Of a stretch of 12,425 nt of DNA, positions 1-6,203 are shown piece by piece. Where the stretch lies: NCBI GenBank assembly GCA_045403215.1, contig JAXIOW010000020.1, forward strand, positions 1 to 12,425, given 5' to 3'. The first letter of the stretch is position 1. Each line of letters starts with the position of its first letter. Source of the stretch: NS-12 sp045403215. Lineage in GTDB: Bacteria; Nitrospirota; Nitrospiria; Nitrospirales; NS-4. The translations under genes were made by a program, and so were the position numbers. The notes beneath the pieces are model-generated. The model was not told the origin of the DNA. It saw nothing but the letters and a program-made list of their open reading frames with translations, and searched no databases.

Positions 1-465
1 CTCCATCGCCGCAACGGCTGCCCGCCCATACGGCGCGTGTTTGGGGTTCGCGATCGCGATCTTTTTGACCGAGGGATGCAGCAGGGACTTAATCCCCAAT
101 GACCTGACATCAATCGGAGAGCCCTTGGGCACCCAGACCACAATCCTGCCGACAGCATACATGCACAACGTGTCTGGTTCCGCCAGCCCGGCCTCTTCCA
201 ACTTCTTGGGATACGAGATGTCCGCCGAAAAGAACAGATCGAACGGCGCGCCGTTTGAAAGCTGCGCATAGAAGTTCCCAGACGAGCCCAACGAGAGCTT
301 GACTGCATTGCCGGTCTTCTTTTCGAAGTCCGCGACGATCTCCTTGAACGCAAAGTTCAGATCGGACGCCGCGGCAACTGAAATCTCTGCCCCTTGTGCT
401 GTGGCCGCCCATAAGCACAGCGTCCCCACAAGAGCTGCAAACGCCCGCTTAGACCTCCCCATCAT
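1..465 (-). CDS. modA: Molybdate ABC transporter periplasmic substrate-binding protein, C-terminus cut off by window edge
   Basis: Reverse-strand translation from the ATG at 465 gives 155 residues that run off the left edge. The N-terminus is a typical Sec signal peptide (Arg-Lys-Arg, hydrophobic stretch, cleavage probably near Gly25-Ala26). It is followed by an ISVAAASDL stretch, then LSLGSSGNFYAQL and GAPFDLFFSAD. These are the hallmark segments of ModA-type binding proteins, in which Ser residues of the AAAS and GSSG loops hold the oxyanion. The role is periplasmic capture of molybdate (or tungstate) for a ModBC permease, which is not in view and may lie further left. The ATG is doubled (Met-Met) and begins 2 nt after the porin stop, so the two genes are almost certainly one operon. 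No strong ribosome site precedes it, which fits translational coupling. Molybdate versus tungstate or another oxyanion cannot be decided from this half. Confidence 0.9.
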   Translation of the reverse strand, partial: MMGRSKRAFAALVGTLCLWAATAQGAEISVAAASDLNFAFKEIVADFEKKTGNAVKLSLGSSGNFYAQLSNGAPFDLFFSADISYPKKLEEAGLAEPDTLCMYAVGRIVVWVPKGSPIDVRSLGIKSLLHPSVKKIAIANPKHAPYGRAAVAAME

Positions 466-467
466 GA

Positions 468-1940
468 TCAGTACCGCACCGTGAGCTGCGCAATCAGAAA
501 GTTATGCGCGAAGGTGTCCGTGCTGTTGGTGGCGGCGGACAAGGCATTGTGCTTTCGAATCTCATATTCAAGCTGGAACTTAACCTGCTGCCAATATCCA
601 GAGGACACCTTGACTGCGTTCAGGAAATAATAGTTCAGCCCGACGGTCCATCGATCATAAATGTTGTCATCGTTTCCGCCGATATTTTGCTTCATCTGAT
701 CATACCGAACGCCGAGCAGGAGCCCCGGCGATGTCGGCGTCCGTTGCGGGATCAGCTCATAAAAGCCGGCAAGGTACCAGGTCCGACGCTCGAACGGGCC
801 GTCGCGTCCATCGGCCGCTTCCCCCATGAGCCGGAACCGCGGGAGGAGGTCCTGCGTCAGTTCAAAGTCACCTCCAATCCGGTTACGAAGCCCGCTGGCC
901 TGCTGGATATCAACCTGGGTGCCCTCGTACCCCGAAACTCCAAACCGCAGTCCCCGGTGAGGGTTGAACCCCAGACGGCCAATAAAATCCTTGGAATTAT
1001 TCGTGTCGCTGACGTTGATACCGGCACCATTGAACACACCCAGCGCGTAATCGAAAGAATCGCCAAATAGACGTCCTCTGGTCTGGATTCCAATATCTCG
1101 CTCCTGAATAAATTCAGCGTTGCTAAATTTTGTATTATCAAGCCCAGCATTCCGGGTCAACTTGAGATCAAGATAAGCGCGGCTGGTAAACGGCAGGAGG
1201 CCCCCGGGGGTCTGGGGTTCGATGCCGAAGGGGATCCGCTGCTGTCCTACCCGGATCACCATCTCCGGTTCGGACAGCACGAGGTCGGCAAATCCATCAC
1301 GCAAGATCCCCGATGGTGCGTTGTTTCCGGGCGGGATGTTTTTCGCGATGGAATCGCCGAGACCGCGTCCGAGATTATCGCGAGGTTCGATGACCACCTG
1401 CGCGAACAGAAGCCCAGGGAAGATGTAACCGGAGGCTTCAAGCTCGGCGGTCGCGACCTGGAACTGGCTCTTGGTGGTTCCCAATGATGTTGCCAGCCCG
1501 GCCTGATCTGAATACCGTGGCTCAAGGTTGTGTATATGGAAGCCTAACCGCTCCTGGCGACGCAGGTGGAGCAGCATCGGAGTATATGGGGCCTTTTCAT
1601 AGTCCGAGTCACTCGGCGTAAAGCCTTCTTTCAGAGCACCCCAAAACCCTTTTTCTTGGCCTTCCTTCACCGCCTGCTTGTCGATCGCAGCTCTCTGCTT
1701 GTCTGCCTCCTTCTGCGTCTCGACCGCCTTCTGTATCTCGTCTGCAATTGACGGCTTCGTCTCACTCTTCGCAGGCGGCTTCGGCTCCTCTGCGGCTTCT
1801 TTGAGGATCTCATCATATTCTTTCTGATTGATAACTCCCTTTTTGAGCAGCACATCGAGAATCCGGCGATCGTCCGCCGACGCCGATGCGGTTGTTATCA
1901 TTAAGAGTGCCAACACAAGCCCGATAATCCTAATTATCAT
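468..1940 (-). CDS. Outer-membrane porin, phosphate-selective OprO/OprP-like family
   Basis: This 490-residue protein has a clear signal peptide (residues 1-22, cleavage after Ala-Ser-Ala). A short N-terminal helical module follows (LLKKGVINQKEYDEIL, about 31-46), of the kind that precedes the barrel in OprO/P-like porins. Next is a charged Lys/Glu/Ala/Gln-rich linker (about 48-98, possible coiled coil) and then an alternating, aromatic-rich beta-barrel region to the end. The last residues, LTVRY, give the terminal aromatic expected of a BAM-targeted barrel. The segment VIRVGQQRIPFGIEPQTP resembles the constriction-loop part of the family. The start is supported by GGAGGTG four bases upstream of the ATG. 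The gene is the first of an operon with modA, so a role in oxyanion entry (molybdate, phosphate or similar) is a reasonable inference. Substrate selectivity cannot be read from sequence. Codons are more AT-rich than in the genes to the right. Confidence 0.85.
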   Translation of the reverse strand: MIIRIIGLVLALLMITTASASADDRRILDVLLKKGVINQKEYDEILKEAAEEPKPPAKSETKPSIADEIQKAVETQKEADKQRAAIDKQAVKEGQEKGFWGALKEGFTPSDSDYEKAPYTPMLLHLRRQERLGFHIHNLEPRYSDQAGLATSLGTTKSQFQVATAELEASGYIFPGLLFAQVVIEPRDNLGRGLGDSIAKNIPPGNNAPSGILRDGFADLVLSEPEMVIRVGQQRIPFGIEPQTPGGLLPFTSRAYLDLKLTRNAGLDNTKFSNAEFIQERDIGIQTRGRLFGDSFDYALGVFNGAGINVSDTNNSKDFIGRLGFNPHRGLRFGVSGYEGTQVDIQQASGLRNRIGGDFELTQDLLPRFRLMGEAADGRDGPFERRTWYLAGFYELIPQRTPTSPGLLLGVRYDQMKQNIGGNDDNIYDRWTVGLNYYFLNAVKVSSGYWQQVKFQLEYEIRKHNALSAATNSTDTFAHNFLIAQLTVRY

Positions 1941-1990
1941 TGCTCACCTCCCCAACCAAGGATGTGACCGCCACACCAGGATCGGAGAGG

Positions 1991-2020
1991 ATGATAAAAT
2001 ACAGATATTGATAATGTCAA
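1991..2020 (-). promoter_or_regulatory. Sigma-70-type promoter of the porin-modA operon
   Basis: On the minus strand a perfect TTGACA (-35, 2020-2015) is followed after 18 bases by TATCAT (-10, 1996-1991, five of six consensus bases). The expected start is near 1984, giving a leader of about 44 nt that contains the porin ribosome site. It lies in an unusually AT-rich stretch and its -35 falls inside the inverted repeat at 2004-2038. Confidence 0.65.
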
Positions 2021-2038
2021 TACTATATTATCTATATC
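2004..2038. promoter_or_regulatory. Inverted repeat overlapping the porin promoter, probable operator
   Basis: Two 12-bp arms (2004-2015 and 2027-2038) are reverse complements at 11 of 12 positions, separated by 11 bp. On the minus strand the arms read GATATAGATAAT and ATTATCAATATC. The element covers the -35 box and the spacer of the porin promoter, the place where a repressor would act. Each arm holds a GATAAT hexamer as in Fur boxes, but the 11-bp spacing is not the classical Fur arrangement, and it is not an obvious ModE site either. The regulator is unknown. Confidence 0.5.
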
Positions 2039-2140
2039 TTATTTTCCCTATAAATAGCTGTATTTACATTTCCAGGTACCAGTATTCAGCGGACGAGCGT
2101 GAAAAAGCGACTAGTCGATCAGGCTGGAATCAAAGGCGGG

Positions 2141-2875
2141 TCAGATCCCCCAGCCGCCGCTGAGGTGGATGTTTGTGCCCGTGACGTAGCGCGCCTCGTC
2201 CGAGAGGAGAAAGCGGACGGCCGCCACCGGGTCCTTGAGCTCGCCGACGTAGCCGGCCGGGATCTTCTTCATCATGCCGACCAGCTCCGTCTCGGGCGCG
2301 CTGCCCGAATTGACGAAGCCCGGCGAGATGGCGTTGACCGTGATCCCGTAGGGCGCGAGCGCCTTGGCCAGCGTGCGGGTGAGGATCAGGACACCGGCCT
2401 TGGCGATGTAATGGGCCGTCACCTCTGTCTGTGCCACCATCTGGTCCGCGTTCGCCATCGAGAAGGTGACGATCCGTCCCGCTTTGCGCGCCTTCATGCC
2501 CGGCGCCACCGCCTTGCTCATGTAGAAGACGGAATGCAGGTTGTGGGCGAACATCTCGGTCCAGCCGGCCGGCGTCTCGTCCAGGATATTGATCCGATGG
2601 TACGGGCCGGCGCAGTTGATGAGGGCGTCCACTGCGCCTAGTTCCTTCTCGACCTTGCGCACGAACGCCTCGGCCGCCGCCGCATCGGAGACGTCGCAGC
2701 GCTCGGCGATCGCGCGCCGGCCGGCCTGCGTGATGCGCGAGGCGGTCTCCGACGCTTCGTGCTCGGATCTCCGGTAGCACAGGGCGATGTCCCAGCCCGA
2801 CGCGGCCAAGTCCAGGCCGATCGCGCGGCCGATCCCCTTCGCCCCGCCCGTGATCAATGCGACTTTAGCGGCCAT
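2141..2875 (-). CDS. Short-chain dehydrogenase/reductase with displaced catalytic tyrosine
   Basis: A 244-residue classical-size SDR. It has the nucleotide-binding TGGAKGIG at 9-16, Arg35-Arg36 after the second strand (suggesting NADPH preference), CDVSD at 60-64, NCAG at 87-90, Asn112, and the ISPG segment at 183-186. Family members are NAD(P)H-dependent reductases, for example 3-oxoacyl-ACP reductases or pteridine reductases. The active site is odd. Aligning on the conserved Ala-Lys-Ala-Gly, the position four before Lys159 (the normal YxxxK tyrosine) is His155, and a Tyr sits one residue later at 156. The only Ser nearby, Ser139, is also further from it than the usual 13 residues. The C-terminal GWGI closes the fold normally, so the gene looks intact. 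It is divergent to the PEP mutase-like fusion, with 99 bp between start codons. Substrate unknown. Confidence 0.88.
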   Translation of the reverse strand: MAAKVALITGGAKGIGRAIGLDLAASGWDIALCYRRSEHEASETASRITQAGRRAIAERCDVSDAAAAEAFVRKVEKELGAVDALINCAGPYHRINILDETPAGWTEMFAHNLHSVFYMSKAVAPGMKARKAGRIVTFSMANADQMVAQTEVTAHYIAKAGVLILTRTLAKALAPYGITVNAISPGFVNSGSAPETELVGMMKKIPAGYVGELKDPVAAVRFLLSDEARYVTGTNIHLSGGWGI

Positions 2876-2883
2876 CGTAAGGA

Positions 2884-2912
2884 CTTATAGCATTCCGCTC
2901 CAGCCATGACAA
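2884..2912 (-). promoter_or_regulatory. Promoter of the SDR gene, predicting a leaderless mRNA
   Basis: On the minus strand TTGTCA (2912-2907) is followed by exactly 17 bases and TATAAG (2889-2884), each matching consensus at five of six positions. Transcription would begin near 2877, about 2 nt before the ATG at 2875. No Shine-Dalgarno sequence precedes that ATG, which agrees with a leaderless transcript. Confidence 0.6.
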
Positions 2913-2941
2913 TCCTCCCGCGGGAATGCCTGCCCATTGAC

Positions 2942-2969
2942 TTTGCAATAAGGCCTCACCCACTATACA
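2942..2969 (+). promoter_or_regulatory. Possible promoter of the PEP mutase-like operon
   Basis: TATACA at 2964-2969 lies five bases before the ATG at 2975, with a weak TTTGCA (2942-2947) 16 bases upstream. It would start transcription at or within a base of the ATG, and no ribosome site is visible before that ATG. The hexamers are weaker than those of the divergent SDR promoter, so this is tentative. Confidence 0.35.
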
Positions 2970-2974
2970 GACCC

Positions 2975-4639
2975 ATGACACAAGCCGCCAATCTCCGCGA
3001 GTTGATGCGCCGGCCGGGGATCATCAAGACGGTCGGGGCGCACGACGCGCTCAGCGCCAAGCTGATCGAAGAGGCCGGGTTCGACGCGATCTGGGCGTCT
3101 GGCTTTGGCATCTCGGCCTCGCTCAAGTGCATTCCCGACGGCAGCTTCCTCACGATGACAGAGCAACTGGAGGTCACGAAGAACATCGTCGAAGCCGTAC
3201 GCATCCCGGTCATCGCCGACTGCGACACCGGGTTCGGCAACGCCCTCAACGTGTTGCGGACAGTCCAGGACTACGAGAAGGCAGGGATCGCCGGCATCTG
3301 CATCGAGGACAACGTGTTTCCCAAGCGCTGCTCGTTCTATGCCGGCGTCCGTCGCGAGCTGGTCTCCATCGACGAGCACGCGGGCAAGGTCCGCGCGGCC
3401 AAGTCGGCGCAAGCCTCGCCCGATTTTGTCGTGATCGCCCGCACCGAGGCCCTGATCGCGGGCTGGGGCCAAGACGAGGCGCTGAAGCGCGCCGAGGCCT
3501 ACGCCGACGCCGGCGCCGACGCCGTGCTCATCCATTCCAAGGCTCCTACGTTCGACGAGCTGCGCGCCGTGTCGCAGCAGTGGTCCGGTCGCGTCCCGCT
3601 CGTCGTGGTCCCCACCATCTTCGGCTCGGTCACGGCTGACGAACTGGCGCGGCACGGCTTCAAGATCGTCATCTTCGCCAATCAGGTCATCCGCACGGCC
3701 ATCAAGGCGATGCGCGACACCCTGGACGTGCTGAAGCGCGAGCACCGCGCCGAAGCGGTGGTCGACCGCATGGTGTCGCTCCAGGAGGTCTACGATCTGG
3801 TCGGCGTGACCAAGCTGGAAGAAGATGAGCGCAAGTTCCTCCCGGTGGGCGCCGAGAAGATCACGGCCATCATCCCGGCGGCGGGCTTCGAGAAGCAGTT
3901 GCTGCCGCTCATTCAGGACAAACCCAAGTGCCTGCTGGACATCAAAGGCAAGACGATCCTCGAACGGCAGATCGCGACGCTGAACGAGGTCAATATCAAG
4001 GACATCGCCGTCGTCCGCGGGTACCAGAAGGAGAAAATCGCCTTCTCCAACCTGCGGTACTACGACAACGATCGGTACGAGGACACGGGGGAGCTGACAT
4101 CGATCTTCTGCGCCGAACAGGAGCTGAAGGGGCGCTGCCTGCTCCTGTACTCCGACATCATCTTCGAGACCGGCATTCTGCTGAAGCTCCTGAAGAGCCC
4201 CGCCGACATCACCATCGTCGTGGACCTGGCCTGGGCGGACCAGCGCAAGCTGTCGCGCCCGCACTTCAAGCCGGACCTGGTGTTCCTCGACAACCCGCCG
4301 GCGACCGGCTACCGGTTCGTCCCTCCGGACGGGCCCAACCGGCTGGTGAAGATCGGCCAGAACCTGGACCCGGAGCGGGCGCACGGCGAATTCATCGGCC
4401 TGGCGATGCTCTCGGAACGGGGGACCGATCAGTTCAAGTCCGCGTACAAGAACGTGGCGAAGAACCCCGCGGCCCCCTTCCACGAAGCGCCCTCGCTTGC
4501 GAAGGCCTCCCTCACCGACATGCTGCAGGAACTGGTGGACCGGGGGCACGACGTCTCCTGCCTCCCCATCTACAAGGGCTGGATGGAGGTGGATACGTTC
4601 GAGGACTACCAGCAGGCCTGGGCTGAACTCAAAAAATAG
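2975..4639 (+). CDS. PEP mutase/isocitrate lyase-superfamily protein fused to a nucleotidyltransferase domain
   Basis: The protein has 554 residues from the ATG at 2975. An in-frame ATG at 2906 would add 23 unconserved-looking residues and would lie inside the divergent promoter. Residues 1-290 match phosphoenolpyruvate mutase closely in pattern: GAHDALSAKLIEEAGF (21-36), SGFGIS, the Mg-binding DCDTGFGN (82-89), ED at 111-112, ARTEALIAGWG (155-165), EAYADAGADA and IHSKAP. PEP mutase makes the C-P bond of phosphonates by isomerising PEP to phosphonopyruvate. However, the gating loop reads PKRCSF (116-121) instead of the usual PKxNSF, with Cys119 where the mutase has Asn, as in methylisocitrate lyases (KRCGH). 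Residues 296-554 are an NTP-transferase fold (AIIPAAG, DKPKCLLDIKGKTILERQI, Asp394 in YSDIIFE, GWMEVDTFEDY) like the sugar/choline-phosphate cytidylyltransferases. Its GxGxR signature is degenerate (AAGFEKQLLPL). The MBL-fold gene follows after 7 bp. The fold call is firm; the substrate is open. Confidence 0.85.
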   Translation: MTQAANLRELMRRPGIIKTVGAHDALSAKLIEEAGFDAIWASGFGISASLKCIPDGSFLTMTEQLEVTKNIVEAVRIPVIADCDTGFGNALNVLRTVQDYEKAGIAGICIEDNVFPKRCSFYAGVRRELVSIDEHAGKVRAAKSAQASPDFVVIARTEALIAGWGQDEALKRAEAYADAGADAVLIHSKAPTFDELRAVSQQWSGRVPLVVVPTIFGSVTADELARHGFKIVIFANQVIRTAIKAMRDTLDVLKREHRAEAVVDRMVSLQEVYDLVGVTKLEEDERKFLPVGAEKITAIIPAAGFEKQLLPLIQDKPKCLLDIKGKTILERQIATLNEVNIKDIAVVRGYQKEKIAFSNLRYYDNDRYEDTGELTSIFCAEQELKGRCLLLYSDIIFETGILLKLLKSPADITIVVDLAWADQRKLSRPHFKPDLVFLDNPPATGYRFVPPDGPNRLVKIGQNLDPERAHGEFIGLAMLSERGTDQFKSAYKNVAKNPAAPFHEAPSLAKASLTDMLQELVDRGHDVSCLPIYKGWMEVDTFEDYQQAWAELKK

Positions 4640-4646
4640 GCGAGAC

Positions 4647-5276
4647 ATGCCCGAGCCGGGCGGAACCGCAAAGCTCGTGGGAGAAATCCTTCCCGGGGTG
4701 TATCGCTTCACGATCCATGACGACCGGATCGATTTCCAAAGCGACAGTTACGCCGTCATCGAGAACGGCAGGGCCATCCTCATCGATCCCCTGCCGATGG
4801 CCAAGAAGGACCTCAAAAAGCTCGGTCCCGTTGAGGCCATCTGCCTGACCGGGTCGTGCCATGAGCGGTCCGCCTGGCGCTACCGCCGAGAGCTGAACGT
4901 GACGGTCTATGCGCCGCAGGGCGGGGTGGATTTCGAAGAGACGCCGGACCGCTGGTACAAGGCCACCGACCGCCTGCCGGGCAACCTGCTGGCCGTCCAC
5001 ACGCCCGGTCCGACCGAGGCCCATTACTCCTTCTTCCTGGAACGGAATGGAGGTGCGGTCTTCTGCGCAGACCTGCTCACCAACGCCGGGAAGGGCGGAT
5101 TAGCCTTTGTGTCCGACGAGTACCAGGATGAGCCGGCGCGCTCGCGCGAGAGCGTCCGCTCTTTACTAACCCTGGATTTCACAACGCTCTGCCCCGACCA
5201 TGGCAACCCGGTGATGGTCGGCGCCAAGGAAGCCATCACCCGGGCGTTGGAGCGGGACAAGAAGAAGAAAAAGTGA
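4647..5276 (+). CDS. Metallo-beta-lactamase-fold protein with degenerate metal site
   Basis: A 209-residue protein starting at the ATG 7 bp after the fusion gene; the open frame extends further upstream only by overlapping that gene. The order of elements is that of the MBL fold: an N-terminal beta region (GVYRFTI, SYAVIENGRAILIDP at 34-48), LTGSC at 68-71, HTPGPTEAHY at 118-127, FCADLL at 139-144 and PDHGNP at 183-188. Most zinc ligands are missing. Where the HxHxDH motif should stand the sequence is G-S-C-H-E-R (69-74), and the His of the TPGH motif is Pro122. Asp142 and His185 of the later motifs remain. It may therefore bind one metal weakly or not at all, acting as a binding or altered hydrolytic protein. 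A Lys-rich tail ends it. Operon position suggests work with the PEP mutase-like product. Its stop abuts the stop of the convergent SCP2-like gene with no gap. Confidence 0.75.
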   Translation: MPEPGGTAKLVGEILPGVYRFTIHDDRIDFQSDSYAVIENGRAILIDPLPMAKKDLKKLGPVEAICLTGSCHERSAWRYRRELNVTVYAPQGGVDFEETPDRWYKATDRLPGNLLAVHTPGPTEAHYSFFLERNGGAVFCADLLTNAGKGGLAFVSDEYQDEPARSRESVRSLLTLDFTTLCPDHGNPVMVGAKEAITRALERDKKKKK

Positions 5277-5615
5277 CTACTTCGGGCGCAGGTCCGGAAA
5301 GAACGCTGCCAGCTTCATTGCCAGGCCGAGGTCCCCTTCCATCTTCAACCGGCCACTGAGGTAGGCTGATACGCCGTTCAATCGCCCGTCGAGGATCGCC
5401 ACGCAATCCTCGCCTGCCATCCGGAGCGTGATGTCCGGCGAGGGATGGACGCCTGATGCGACCCGGCAGGTCCGGTCTGCGACATGGAGCTGGTATTGCC
5501 CGCCTTCCTCCCCGGACAGGTCGAACTGATATACGGCAGTGACGCCTTCCGCCGCCTCAGCATGGAACCGGGACGGGAGCGCCTCGAAGAACGCCCGTAC
5601 GGCCGAACCGCTCAT
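5277..5615 (-). CDS. SCP2 sterol-carrier-like lipid-binding protein
   Basis: A 112-residue cytosolic protein. The start chosen is the ATG at 5615, with GAGG eight bases upstream. The open frame continues to 5843, but that extension is Arg/Cys-rich and lies over the opposite-strand zinc-ribbon gene. SCP2-type features are YQFDLSGEEGGQYQLHV (29-45), VHPSPDITLRMAGED (56-70), the helix after it (CVAILDGRLN), and the C-terminal SGRLKMEGDLGLAMKLAAFF (87-106), the best-conserved part of the domain. Such domains have a hydrophobic pocket that holds lipids, sterol-like molecules or acyl chains. Stand-alone copies occur in many bacteria without known partners. It is divergent from the zinc-ribbon gene (35 bp between starts) and convergent with the MBL-fold gene. 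A link to the hopanoid and carotenoid genes downstream is conceivable but unproven. Confidence 0.75.
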   Translation of the reverse strand: MSGSAVRAFFEALPSRFHAEAAEGVTAVYQFDLSGEEGGQYQLHVADRTCRVASGVHPSPDITLRMAGEDCVAILDGRLNGVSAYLSGRLKMEGDLGLAMKLAAFFPDLRPK

Positions 5616-5650
5616 TTGACAAGCCTCATTTCGCTGTGCGAAAAAACACC

Positions 5651-5854
5651 ATGCCCTGCCCCAAGTGTCAAAACCAGACCGTGCCGGTGACCCGGAACGG
5701 CGCCACCACGCAAGTCTGCGCCGCCTGTGACACCCCCGACCGGACCTGCACGTGGTGCAAGGTAGCGATGTCCAAGCGCCTGGTCGGCAACGGCAAGTAC
5801 CTGCACTACCTCTGTCCGAAGTGTAGGTTCCAACACACCGCAAAGTTCGCGTAA
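5651..5854 (+). CDS. Small double zinc-ribbon protein, function unknown
   Basis: A 67-residue protein with eight cysteines in four CxxC pairs: Cys3/6, Cys23/26, Cys33/36 and Cys55/58. The spacing suits two treble-clef or ribbon zinc sites, one formed by pairs one and two and one by pairs three and four. The strongly regular Cys pattern and the absence of stops favour a real gene. An in-frame GTG at 5636 would add five residues; neither start has a good ribosome site and I prefer the ATG. Such small proteins bind nucleic acid or other proteins, but there is no basis for choosing. Its stop lies 4 bp from that of the convergent membrane protein gene. Confidence 0.6.
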   Translation: MPCPKCQNQTVPVTRNGATTQVCAACDTPDRTCTWCKVAMSKRLVGNGKYLHYLCPKCRFQHTAKFA

Positions 5855-5858
5855 CCCC

Positions 5859-6203
5859 TCATTTCACCAGGCGAGTCACCACGAGGAGCAGCACGAGCCC
5901 CGCCATCCCGACGCAGAAGGGAAAGACCGAATAGGTCAACACGCTCTTCAGCAGGCGCTGATCCAGCCAGTCTGGATTGCGCGCCTGGAGGTCCCGATAC
6001 ACGAACTCGTACGCCAGGACTAAGTTGCTCAGGAACAGGACGAACGTGCGGAGGGTGCGCCCCCACGTATAGTTGCCGCTGAGCAGGAAATCCAAAATGA
6101 AAAACCCGCCGGCCGCATGGACGGTCGGGATCACGACGACCAGGAAGAACTCACCAAACCATCTCCCGCAGCTCGAACCGTCCGCTGTTGTCGGCCCGCT
6201 CAT
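5859..6203 (-). CDS. Small three-helix membrane protein, unknown function
   Basis: A 114-residue protein with three likely transmembrane helices (about 19-41, 52-69 and 88-110), a short polar N-terminus and a Lys-ending C-terminus. The loop between helices two and three carries YRDLQARNPDWLDQR. The ATG at 6203 overlaps the stop of the upstream zinc-finger gene in an ATGA arrangement, so the two are probably translated together. The frame is open further upstream, but only over the zinc-finger gene. I do not recognise the family. Coupling to a zinc-finger protein suggests the two act as a pair, perhaps a membrane anchor with a cytosolic partner; this is inference. Confidence 0.65.
   Translation of the reverse strand: MSGPTTADGSSCGRWFGEFFLVVVIPTVHAAGGFFILDFLLSGNYTWGRTLRTFVLFLSNLVLAYEFVYRDLQARNPDWLDQRLLKSVLTYSVFPFCVGMAGLVLLLVVTRLVK

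Noticed and set aside
2102..2117. Palindrome CGACTAGTCG followed on the minus strand by a T-run, as a terminator after the SDR gene
   Set aside because: A foldable stem would have only 3 bp around a 4-base loop, too weak for an intrinsic terminator.
2906..2974. Upstream ATG for the PEP mutase-like fusion
   Set aside because: It lies inside the divergent SDR promoter and the extra 23 residues have no counterpart in PEP mutases, whose conserved region begins just after the ATG at 2975.
2963..4711. 582-residue open frame on the minus strand opposite the PEP mutase-like fusion
   Set aside because: Low-complexity, Arg/Asp/Val-rich product without domains; it mirrors a strongly GC-biased gene with clear homology on the other strand.
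5616..5843. N-terminal extension of the SCP2-like frame
   Set aside because: The added 76 residues are Arg/Cys/Gly-rich and lie over the zinc-ribbon gene; the ATG at 5615 has a ribosome site and fits the domain start.
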